Source: Vitis vinifera (lineage: Eukaryota; Streptophyta; Magnoliopsida; Vitales; Vitaceae). Taken from it: 64,000 bases of DNA. The position numbers and the translations under genes were made by a program. The notes beneath the pieces are model-generated. The model was not told the DNA's origin. It made no database searches and saw only the letters and a program-made list of their open reading frames with translations. The stretch lies in the NCBI RefSeq assembly GCF_030704535.1, contig NC_081818.1, positions 25,087,001-25,151,000 on the forward strand, read 5' to 3'. Positions 48,627-59,129 of the stretch are shown one piece after another; position 1 is the first letter of the stretch, and every line of letters begins with the position of its first letter.

Positions 48627-49890
48627 TGTATTATCATGGATTGTTTGTTTGATGTTCATGACCGTAGCAAGGTGTTGATCAAGATTTGTATGTTGATTAG
48701 TTTGAGCTAAATGTAATGAGAATTGCTTCAGGGAAAGAATCTATATGTAATGTTGGAATGCTTCTTCAGAGTTCAAGCAGGTTGACCCGGTTAAGTTTGC
48801 GAAACTTGTCGCTAGTTAAGGACTTGACAATGAAGAGGAGTTTGGTCATCTCCTACATAAATTGGTCAGGAGCTAGAGTCGTTCCCCTAATGAGTTTATG
48901 GTAGGATAAACCCAATTAGCATAGTGGCATTGAAATGCATGACGTGCAGGTTGAGCCCCTTTAATCCTTGCCCATGGGGTCGCTGCATGGGTCTTACCGC
49001 TGTGAAGGAACTCTAGGCCCAAGACAAGTGGTATCAGTGTAAGGTAGGAGGTCGAGCATGGTGGTGTTCCCTTTTGACGATCTATGGTTGATGAGTTATC
49101 TCTCTTGATGGCAATACAAGTAGTTTATGAAGCCTGACGTTGCAACGGTGCGAGGGTGAGCACTATGGCATGAATCAAAGTTGCACTTATGAAGACCTGT
49201 GAGGGAGTATGGGTGCCTCCGGATCACGAGGTGTCGCCGACTGTCTAGTAGTGTGTGTGGGTGTTGCTTACTAGGGATGGGAATTGGTGTCTGGGTCCAC
49301 ACTTTCGGGGTGTTACTAGGTTAACACGACGAGTGATATCGCATCCAATGTGTGGACGTCTCTTTTATCCTAGTGGGTTTTAGCAACGAACCTTTGGTGA
49401 TTAATAACTCGTGGGGAGCAACAACATTCAAAGGCATCATTTGGTGAAGAAATGAATCCTTGCATGAGGGCATGCAAGAGTTTTGGTAAGGGAGAGTGTC
49501 ACAAACTATTTGTTTGGTGTCTGTGATCGTAGCGAGATGTTGATCAAGATTAATATGTTGATTGGTTTAAATTGAATGTAATGGGAATTGCTTTAGGGAA
49601 AAAGCGTGTATGTGATGTTGGAATATTTTTTCAGAGTTCAAGCAAGCCGACCCAATTAAGTTTAGGGAATTTGTCGCTAGTCAAGGACTTGACAATGAAG
49701 AGGAGTTTAGCCATCTCCTACATAAGCTAGTCGAGAGTTGGAGTCGTTCCCTTGATGAGTCCGTGGCAGACGAAACCAGTCAACATAGTGACATTGAAAT
49801 ACATGGCGTGCAGGTTGAGCCCCTTTGATTCTTGCCCATGGGGTCGCCGCATGGGTTGTTCTGCTGTATTGGAACTCTAGGCCCATGATA
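48627..49890 (+). mobile_element. TRIM-like non-autonomous LTR element
   Basis: Two direct repeats of about 400 bp (5' LTR 48627-49026, 3' LTR 49497-49890) flank a 470-bp internal region. Just after the 5' LTR is TGGTATCAGTG (49029), close to the plant tRNA-Met primer binding site TGGTATCAGAG. Just before the 3' LTR is a purine tract GGTAAGGGAGAG. The internal region has no gag or pol. This is the layout of a TRIM (terminal-repeat retrotransposon in miniature). The LTRs differ at roughly one site in six by eye, so the insertion is old (millions of years, possibly more than ten). It is broken and has no clear target-site duplication. End positions are accurate to a few bases. Confidence 0.72.
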
Positions 49891-50207
49891 ATATGGTGAG
49901 GCACTACTATGTTTAGTCACTAATTTGTGGGGTGAGGATGTTGTTGTCAATGCAATTGATGCAAGCTACTAACATTCGACAAGTTTTGGATATGATGAAA
50001 TGAGAAGCAAACAACATTGTTTGTGTAGTGCATATTAGTACCTTGTTGTACTTGGCATTTAGTACCTTCAATGGTTGATCCAACACCTTGATTCAACCAG
50101 CACCTAGTACCTTTGTTGGTAGATCTCGCATCTTGGTTCATTTAGTACTTATACCTCCAATAGTATTACCAAAGACACTATTAAATCACTCTTTTTTTTT
50201 TTTTATG

Positions 50208-50540
50208 TTGTTTCCAAGTATTGAATGATTTTCTTTCAAAATATTTTTAATAAAAATGTTATGCACTAAAAGTGCTTTATCCATAATCACTTAAGTCAAG
50301 TTATAAATTGAGTTAGGGTTTGATAAAGGCTCAAATTAATATAAGGTTGAGTTAAGGTGAGGTTACCTTGTTTCCAAATATTAAGTGATTTTCTTTCAAA
50401 ATATTTTTAATAAATTTGTTATTAACAAAAGTGTTATACACTAAAAGTGCTTTATCAAGAGTCACTCAAATTGAATTATCGATTGAGTTTGGGTTTGATA
50501 AAGGCTCGACCGAATCCAAAGGTTCAGTTGAGGTGAGGTT
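50208..50540. repeat. 160-bp tandem duplication upstream of TIM8
   Basis: The block starting TTGTTTCCAAGTATTGAATG (50208-50367) is repeated at 50368-50540 (TTGTTTCCAAATATTAAGTG). Both copies share GATTTTCTTTCAAAATATTT, CACTAAAAGTGCTTTATC, GGGTTTGATAAAGGCTC and a final GTTGAGGTGAGGTT. The copies differ by substitutions and short indels. Confidence 0.82.
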
Positions 50541-50598
50541 GAGCGCAGCCCACCCAAGTATGACTCGGGTCCACACCTCTAAGGGATGGGTTTTGTTT

Positions 50599-50604
50599 TG
50601 GGCC
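50599..50604 (+). promoter_or_regulatory. Site II-type element of TIM8
   Basis: TGGGCC lies 108 bp before the TIM8 start codon, within TTTTGGGCCCGAG. Site II elements (TGGGCC/T) bind TCP factors and are common in plant genes for mitochondrial proteins. A GC-rich leader follows (CGGGTTTAGGGGACCCGGGC). Confidence 0.4.
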
Positions 50605-50711
50605 CGAGAAAGCGGGTTTAGGGGACCCGGGCACGTTGGCGTGTGGGTTTAAACGTTAGGGTTTTGGGAGACATCATCAAAAGGAAACCTCACCACGCAT
50701 CAGCCACTACC

Positions 50712-52371
50712 ATGGATTCTTCGCATCTTAACTCCGCCGAGTTGCAGCAATTTCTCAGTGTAAGATTCTTGTTTATCCCTACTCAAACTATCTCTAGATA
50801 ATTTATATATTTTCAATGTCATTTCATAGATGAATCCTTGCCCTACTTCCACGAGCTTTAAAGCTTTGATAGGAGCACAAGATTGGATTCTGTAGGAGTA
50901 ATTTTTCTGTGATTATGAATTTGGGATTCAATTAATACGAGTCTATATGATGTTCCCAATCTGTTAACACCAATTTGAATTGGGGATGCTGTTTGAATTC
51001 TGGTATCCAATGACTACAACCGATCAGAAGCAGCAGAAACAGTAGTTGTGATTAGTTTTCATTGGGAGCTTCGATTTTTGGTCCATGAAAAGCTTCTTGG
51101 AGCTTAAGAATCGCTGATTTGGGTGCCCAGGGTTTCAACAGATCATAAGATTACGATTGCTTGAAAGTTAACCCTTCTGATTAGGATTAAGATCATAGTT
51201 GTAAAAGGCACAAAAGTCTCCCAAGGCTTAGGCGCACATCAATCCGATAAAATATGATCCAAAATACAATCCAAGCAACAAAAAATTTTGAGATTTCAAA
51301 TGTTCAAAAGAAGCATTCAACGAAAAAATGTAACAAAATGAAATTTTCAAAAAATAAATAAATAAATAAATTAGATGGATCTTCGTGCAGGCCTTGGCAA
51401 AATAAGGCATTATAACTGGGGAGTGGTTGAGCCTTGGGCCTAGCACACTTTAAGATTATTGATAAGAAAATAAATACTGTGCATTGATTCTTTGAGTGGA
51501 AAATAAGTTTCAGAGTAAAGCTTCCTATGGTAAATGTTTATGAAGGTTTTTATTTGAGTGGTTGGGATAGCCTTGGAGAGACCACACTGAAGGGGGATTA
51601 ATTCACATCTTAACTTACAAACAAAGCCTTGCAAGGTAAATGGTTATAGAGGTTCCTTGGGACTAAGATCCATTGTGGACTCTGTGATCAAATATAAATA
51701 TGGTTTTCAGGAACTGTGGCTGGAGAGATTGACTCATTGATGATGTTCTTGAAAGCTATGCTTTTAAGTTTCCAACAGTTCTTGGTCATTTTGGATTCAT
51801 TGTTAGAGTTGAGTATAGAACTTTAGGAATTGTGCTCTCTAAGTTGCTTTCCCATGTCATTTTAGAAATTCCTGCAAAAAATAATCTGTGTTGTTGACAA
51901 TATTTTACCCATCCTAGCTGTTCATTATCTTGGAATTTTGCTTTCTTCAGAATTGAATGAACACAATTTTGATGAATTTGTCTCTTCATTTGTTGGGACA
52001 AATGCACTTCTCTATGCCTGTCCCAAATTAATGATGTTGGTCCTTGGCCAACAATGGCTCCTTTTTCCTCTAAATCATTTTTTTCCAATTACTTTTGTAG
52101 AAGCAATAAATCCTCTATCCTCTCTCGTTTCAATATTATGTTAAGTCTATATATTTTCTTTTAATTGGCAACATTTGTGCAGCAAGAGAAGAAAAAAGCC
52201 ATGCTTAATGAGATGGTTGCAAAGATCACAAATGTATGCTGGGACAAGTGCATTACTGGTACCCCTGGTAGCAAATTCAGCTCTAGCGAATCAGCTTGCC
52301 TTTCAAAATGTGCTCAGCGCTATATGGACTTGAGCATCACCATCATGACTCGCTTTCAATCCATGCAATAA
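50712..52371 (+). CDS. TIM8: Mitochondrial intermembrane-space chaperone TIM8
   Basis: Two exons, 50712-50759 (16 codons) and 52183-52371, split by a 1.4-kb intron (donor GTAAGA, acceptor TTGTGCAG), giving 78 aa. Exon 1 (MDSSHLNSAELQQFLS) is too short to be found as a separate frame. Exon 2 has the twin CX3C motif of small TIMs (CWDKC ... CLSKC), whose cysteines form two disulfides through the MIA pathway, and the TGTPGSKFSSSESACL-like loop (here ITGTPGSKFSSSESACLSKC) of TIM8. It works with TIM13 to escort hydrophobic precursors to the inner membrane. Length equals that of Arabidopsis TIM8 (77 aa). It is the only clear plus-strand gene in the window. Confidence 0.95.
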
Positions 52372-54167
52372 TTTTTGAGTATTTCCCTGGTACCCAAATT
52401 AGTAGATTGGTCATTCCCCCGGTACTTTAGCATTTAGGCCCCCCAATCCACCCCCCACCCCTTTTTTTTCTTTTGTTGGGTAATTTGATTTGGTTACAAA
52501 GTGTTGCCTGTAATGAGCAAATTGCGCGACACTTCTTCTGAAACTTAAAAGAGATGAAATATCAGTGCTCCTGATTTTTATTGATTTTAATGTATGTGTC
52601 ATGGTGGAATGAAAGATGCATTCTTGTTTGTTCCTCCCTCCCGGTTCTTTTAGTTTCTTTCTTTTGTTGTTTGCATCATTCAAATGCACTTCAGCCTGGA
52701 CATGGAAGATATTGACCCAAGACTTCTGCCGGTCAATCCTATCAGATGATGCATGATGGTCTTAATTAAAGAATGCAGCTGGATTAAGGAAGTTCTTCAA
52801 TTCCAAAAATCAAATTTTGCATATGAAAAAATTGTTGAAGATCGCAAGTTAAAGTACTGATTTCACTGGATGTATGTTCATACTGCGGACAGAATCTGGA
52901 AGAGGTATATCTTCCTGCTTTGGCATCTGCATTTCTCTGGGCTCATTTTTATCCAGCTGATTAATCAGGGTGTGAAATTTTATGTTCTGAGTAGCTGAAG
53001 TCCATGTTCTGGCTGGCATATTTGCACGAGGGATCATACCCAGATGTCTTAAACTTTTGCATTAAGAGTACACATCCTGATTTTACTGAACGGATCTCCT
53101 TTGTACCATGTAGCTTCACAGAATCTAACTGTTAGAAGGCAAAGCCACACACTTAACTATTCCGATAAACTAGCCATCATCAAACAACTTCATCACAATT
53201 TGACTAGTTGATTATAGGATTGTTTTAATTCTTTTTCCTACACCTCCAAAGAGACAAAACAGTGGATTCAAGATCTCTCAGGTGTACTTGTAAGAGAGTA
53301 TCATAGAGTCTGCTAAACAGTTCATTATTTGACTACAAATGCTTGAGAAAAGAAACTAAAAGTGGTCTTGCTAAAGGTTGGGGTTGGATTGGTTGCCTTA
53401 GGATTGAATTCCAAGCAGTCTGTTTCAGGCTTCTGGACCACGTACCCTACCAAAATTTTGATGTAGGGTTGCTGCAAGTCTGCTCCTGATAAGATATTCT
53501 CTTAAATTAAGATATTCATGATATTAAAATCTGAAAATTTGATGTTGTAGGCTTGTAGCTTCTGTATATATAAGAAACAACAGAGTCAAAGGTAAAAAAG
53601 AAAAGAAATAATAACAACAATAATGATAATAATAGAAATGAGTGAATTTTCTGCATTCCAGATTTTCCATAGTTTCAACTTTCAAGTGATGAAAAACCCA
53701 GCTGCCTGTTAAGTGTTAAGTGTTAACCACCTACCCCATGACATGATTCAAACCCTCAAAAGATATATTTTGTATATAAATAATTTAAGAGTTGTCTAGT
53801 TTCATAATTTCAAATGGGGAAAACAATAAATGGTAATGGGCACATTGGGCAGAGTGGAGGGACAGCATTTTCCCAAGTATTAATTCCGCAAGATTAAAGG
53901 TGACCCCCCCTTATTTACCCACTGGAGAATGAAGATACACTCTCATACTAAAAGTCTAAAACACACCACCACCTCTTCTCATAGAACCAAGTGGGTTTGG
54001 TTTTTGGTTTTTGGGATTCTATTCAAATCTGAGTCAATTGCATGTGCTCCATGCCTCCATCTACATCAATATCAAATCTACTAAAGAGCCATGGAAATCA
54101 GAGAGCTGTCCAACTCTCCCATGCCCAGAACACCTACAGACCTACCCTATCTTATCTCTCTCTCCCC

Positions 54168-54199
<32 letters not shown>

Positions 54200-55078
54200 G
54201 CTTATTCCTCACCTTTTAGCCTCCTATAATTAATAGGGACAACCAAGTCTTTTTTTTATATCTGATGACTCACTAGAAGTCAACCCTGTTCCGAATGGCC
54301 ATAGCGCTTACACACGTTGACACATGGACGACAGAATCTCATTTTTACCTTATTACCCTCATTTTTGGGCATGAAATACCCTATATGCCCCTGTCGTAAC
54401 GGCTACTTCTACCTTCATAGTATTTGAAATTTTCCAGCTTTAACATATTTCTGACTCTCTCCCCTGACCAGTCATTATAATCTTCTTCGCATTTCACAGA
54501 CACCATTGAATGACAAAATAAATAAATAAAAAGAAGAAGAAAGGAAAGGAAGAAAAACAAAGGAACATGGACACTCTTTTCTTCTGTGTGGGAGAGAGGG
54601 AGGCATTAATGGTGAAGACAAGACCCATTAATTTGTCTGACGATAACTTAATGGCATGCGTTTATCGCTGCATTTGTCTGTTCGCCCTCCAGACCACCTT
54701 CATTGCTACCCCATCTGCCCAACCCTCCTTTTTCTCTTCCTCACTTATCTCTGCAACCCACTACTCCAGATTTCAATTAATGCTCTTCTCTCTCTCTCTT
54801 GCAGTCAGTAATCACATGTGAAAGGTGAACAAATATTCTAAAAATTTATCATCTTTTACAAAATTTCACCATAGAAAGCAGAACCCACTTTTCCAAGACC
54901 CATGAGACAAAATCATGGTTTTCTAAGGCCAAAAGGCACTAGTTTTAGGGAACAACCATGAGGTAAACTAGCATAAAATGCTAATTATAGATGGAAATTA
55001 GATTTTTATGATATATGGATACTTTTCTTTTTTTTCCTTTTTTCCTTTTTTTTTTATTTTTTCTGCCCCTTTTTTACT
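52372..55078. other. Spacer between TIM8 and DRB 3' ends
   Basis: Two convergent 3' ends meet here. 52372-52700 is the TIM8 3' flank. No gene is supported in 52700-55000. A (CT)n tract at 54154-54199 gives Ser/Leu-rich spurious frames. Pyrimidine-rich DNA at about 55025-55075 borders the DRB stop codon. Confidence 0.5.
54154..54199. repeat. (CT)n microsatellite
   Basis: CT-rich tract with a pure (CT) run of about 12 units at its right end. Confidence 0.93.
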
Positions 55079-56735
55079 TCACAACTGTAGCTTGTTGAAC
55101 TCAGAACTGAGTTGAGTGGAGTATAGCTCTGGCTTGTTGAACTTTAAGCCGGCTCCTGTATGTGCGGGGATTGAAGAAGAAGCACTCAAGGCTGATGGAG
55201 AAGCTTCATTCCTTGTTGGATGGTTTGATGGTGGGAGTCTCATTGGAGGAGGTGGTGCTGCACAGACTGGGATCACTGACCTGATTTGAACTGCTGGGGC
55301 AATCCTGTGTGGTTGGAACCCTCCGGTGCCCATGGTCCTGGGAATGTGAATACCTGCGGAACCCTTCATTGCTGATGGTGTTGGATTCCCAAAAGGATTA
55401 TTCTTGATATGGGTTTGCTCATGTGGTTGATGAGGGCTATCAGGCAGTGAAGTGTTTAGCTTCCCAGCATTCGGCAAGGGAAATGGCCGGTAGATAGAGT
55501 TTGCCCCATAGACACTGCTCGCATTTGCATTGCTGGGACACTCTTTTTCGGTGGGCTTTCTGATGAGATTTGATTTCCCATCAAGCCATTCTTCCTCATC
55601 CCTTTGATGCTCTTCCAACAGAGTTGGTACCTCTGGCATTTTAACTTGTGACCTGCCGATGGCTTGTACTGGGATAGGCCTGGTTGATGGGTAGAGAGAT
55701 AGAGTGTCTCTGGGTGAAATTGGTGGTAAGATCTTTGAAGCTGTTCTAGGTGGAGGTGGAGGAAGAAGAGCTACAAAGCAGTTTTGATTTTGTGCAGTAC
55801 CACCTTCTGGGACAGAATCCATTAATAGATCCATAGGCCTCCACTTTTGAAACTGTTGGGAGTTATTAGAAGTGGATGAAGAACCAGAACCACCATGACC
55901 CCTCACCATTCTTCTTCTTGCTTGATTCTGATCCCACCTCCTGATTGGTCTGCTTTCATCTTTGGACCTGAAATTTGAGAGAACCCTTGCCACCACGACC
56001 TGTTCTTCACGAGACTCTGCTTCCTTACTTAAATGGGATAATGAACCCAAGTTTGGCACTGCAGCGACATACACATTGATTGGTGATGCGGAAATACAAA
56101 CATAGCAGCATTCGAGGAAAAATCCAAAGAAGGGAAAATCAGAATTTACCTCTTTTCAAGGCAGACCAAGCTGCTATTGCAGCATTCTTTTCAGCTTGCT
56201 TCTTTGTTTTGGCTGACTCACCTGTAAAATTCATACCAGCTAGCTCTACTGTACAAGTGAAAACAGGGACATGGCCAGGACCTGATCTCACCGTGGTGTA
56301 AACTGGAAGGTTCAAGCCAGCTCTATGAGCAGTTTCTTGGAGGAGGTTTTTGTAGACTCCAGTCTCATCCTTTCAGTTCACAAGCAAAGAAGAGAGAAAA
56401 AAACAAACAGAAGATAAATGGGTGTTCTTTAAGCCCTTTAACCAATCGAGATAGACATTTGCTGGAAGTAATCGAGTGTTGAAACTTACAAGAACTCTGG
56501 CAGTTAAAGACCTTGAAGGACCCCTTGTGGAGAGGACATTGAGAGCCACTTCAGCAGCTGCATGCTCTGCCTGCCTCAACGTGGTGCAGTAACTGGGGCT
56601 CTCAAAGATCTCACCATTGAAGTTCACAGAAGCTTTGAATCTCGGTGCATGATCAGGTCCTTCTCTGATGCAGGCATAAGAAGGGAGGTTGAAACAGCTT
56701 CTCTGGGCAAGTTCTTGCAGCTGATTCTTAAACAT
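55079..56735 (-). CDS. DRB5: Double-stranded RNA-binding protein, DRB2/3/5 group
   Basis: Three exons: 56735-56490, 56369-56150 and 56058-55079, giving 481 aa. dsRBD1 is at about residues 1-70 (MFKNQLQELAQRSCFNLPSY, ATLRQAEHAAAEVAL-like helix, here TTLRQAEHAAAEVALNVLS). dsRBD2 is at about 83-155 (DETGVYKNLLQETAHRAGLN, AKTKKQAEKNAAIAAWSALK). Each has the usual first helix, GPGH loop and KKxAEK-type helix. After them comes EQVVVARVLSNFR and a basic RRWDQNQARRRM, then a long Pro/Ser-rich tail (LLPPPPPRTASKILPP) without a known domain. In Arabidopsis DRB2, DRB3 and DRB5 act in translational repression by small RNAs and antiviral defence. Neighbour genes match those of DRB5 (At5g41070) and DRB3 (At3g26932), from memory. 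The start codon aligns with MYKNQLQELAQRS of that family. Confidence 0.93.
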
Positions 56736-59129
56736 GTCTGCCATGAACAAAATCCATCCAAAACAAAAACCACAAAAAAGGAAAAAAAAAAAAAAAACAC
56801 ACAAAACCCATTTGAATCCCATCAATTGGAACCAAAAAGAAAAACACCCAAAATATATAAAGACGAGAAACAGAAAACCCATCGCCTGGAAACCCCAAAA
56901 AAGGCTTGGCAACTGCAATACTAGCCTGGAGACATGAACCTAAAGCAACAGTGAAGAAAATGAACTCCACTCACCTACTTCACCGGTTTTCTCTCTCACT
57001 CCTACATTGGCATGGGTGCCTTGTCTCTCAGGACAAAAGCAATCTGAATCTGATAGTATATTGTCTTCTGCCAAGAAGCAAAAAGGGGAGAAGAAAGCAA
57101 ATGGAAGGTGTGTGACCAAGTGAAAAATGTCAATGTGTAGCTTTAAGCTAAAAGCCCTTTTGGGTTCTGGCGTTTATTCACCTTTTGGTTTTTCCTCTTT
57201 TCCCACCTCTCTCGGTCTCTCCCTCTCTATTTGTTGTTTGTTTTTTACCCACCAGGAAAAGGAGACGGGAATTTGGATTCCATCTCTGTTTTAACTCACG
57301 CTTTCCGATTACTGCACACTTTTCCAGGAAAATGGCCTCTCTCTTTCATCCATAGGGGTATTTTCGTCTTTTCATTATTCTGTTCTATTTTCTTCCAACT
57401 GCAGAAACAGCCCAGTGGGTTTTTTCGACATCTTTGACTCGACAGTTGCATCTCTCTCCTCTGACTTTCTTCTGATCAACCCAATCGGATTCTGACGTGT
57501 GTCCAGGCATGCCCGTTATGCCCTTGGTAAAAGTTAGTTAGGAACTTATATGATGACAGTTTTACCCCTGTTGTCTCAAATACCTAAATTGACGGGGTTG
57601 ATGTGGACACATCTTGGTGCAGTGGCCCACTTGGCGGGACGGTAGGTTTGCTGCATTCCTTGGGCCTCCTCATCAATTACTGGACTTCTTCTTGGGCCCA
57701 TTTCCGTTTCTGCAAATATTGGAAAATCTTTTTTGAATTGTGTGGTTCTGTACAAGTGTCACTCAGTGGACCCTTCGATCCAAACAATTCAAGTGTTAAA
57801 AAAATTCAGTCTTTCATAAACATAGGTGGAGGATTCTTATTTAAATATTTATGTTAATATTTAAATGATTTTCAAAATAGTAAAATACTACAATAAAAAA
57901 ATTTATGAAATTCTCAAATTTAGTCATTAAAATGAAAACCTCATTCCCATTTATATTTCAGAAATTTATTTCCAAAAACTATTGTGTTTGCAAATTATTT
58001 TTGAAAACAAATTTTTATTAGTTAAAATTAAAAAAAAAAAAAGTCAGGTAAGTATTCAAAAACAATTCTTAAAATTAATTCTGAATTATTTTCAAAAACA
58101 AAAATTAGATAAACAAATTTATGTGATCATACGATTCTGATGGTGGGTGGCGAGGAAAAGTGAGTTGGGCACTGAGATTTTGGAAATTCAAAAGAGGAGA
58201 GGTGAGTTGGGCATTGATGATCGAACAAGTACATCATGGGAGGTTGAGTAGAATAATAGGCCCCACTGCAAATTGCTGGATGAATAAAGAAAATAGATCA
58301 CATGTATTCTAATATATTTTCATTTCATATTCTGTATCCAAATAGAAACGCATGGGATTCCAAATTCCAATCCCCATTTTCATTCTCTCCTTTGTACTAA
58401 ACTCTCTCTTCAAAAGAGAATTAAATATTTTCAAAATATTTTTTGAATTAAAATATATTTTAAAATTACTGTATTTTTTCCATATCTATCCACCATGTGG
58501 CTAGAACAGGGGGCTTGGTATGATTGTTTTGTCCAGCTTGTTTTCAAGTAGGAGTGGTAACGAGTAGGTCCCCAGCGACAGCAGAAAGTCTTAACTACAT
58601 TCTGCCTCTTTTAAAAACTACTCAATCCTAACCCAATCATAAACAGCCACCCGTCATATATATATATATTTTTTAAGTTCCAACTGGAAATGGCAGGTCA
58701 TGGTTTGGGCAGGATTAGACCCAACCCCAAAGGTTGCCTGGTCCAGTCAGTAATTGTACCAGGAGTCCAGGGTCTCCCTAACTCACTCGACAGCTGGTAA
58801 AACACCATGGCCCCATGAGTAGCCTAACCAGGAAGATCTAGACAGAGAGACAGAGCAATCAGACACTAACTAATTCCACAAAGTACAGATACAAAATCAG
58901 GATTTTGACAATAGAAAACTCTCATAACAACATACCACTCCTTTCTAAAAACACGAAGCCCAAACCACACTCTAGGACACCCCACCAAGCAAGGATCAAA
59001 CTCCCCCCACATCCACCCCAAAAGTTAAAAAGCATAATGCACAGAACATAGCGTGGAAGCTGAATGACCAGGATATACCTCAGTTAACCCATTCATTCCC
59101 TAACAATTCTTCATATTTCTGGTTATCTG
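56736..59129. other. DRB upstream region and spacer to the DHHC gene
   Basis: No gene is supported. 56736-57240 is the DRB leader and promoter; pyrimidine tracts (57185-57240) resemble a plant core promoter. 57830-58130 is AT-rich with MITE-like AATTATTTTTGAAAACAAAT words. A short (AT)n run lies at about 58657-58670. The last 200 bp probably hold the DHHC 3' UTR. Confidence 0.5.

Noticed and set aside
54011-54233. Ser/Leu-rich frames over the CT tract
   Set aside because: Low-complexity translation of a (CT)n microsatellite.
56562-56937. Lys-rich plus-strand frames over DRB exon 1 and its leader
   Set aside because: Antisense to dsRBD1 and to an A-rich leader; no independent support.
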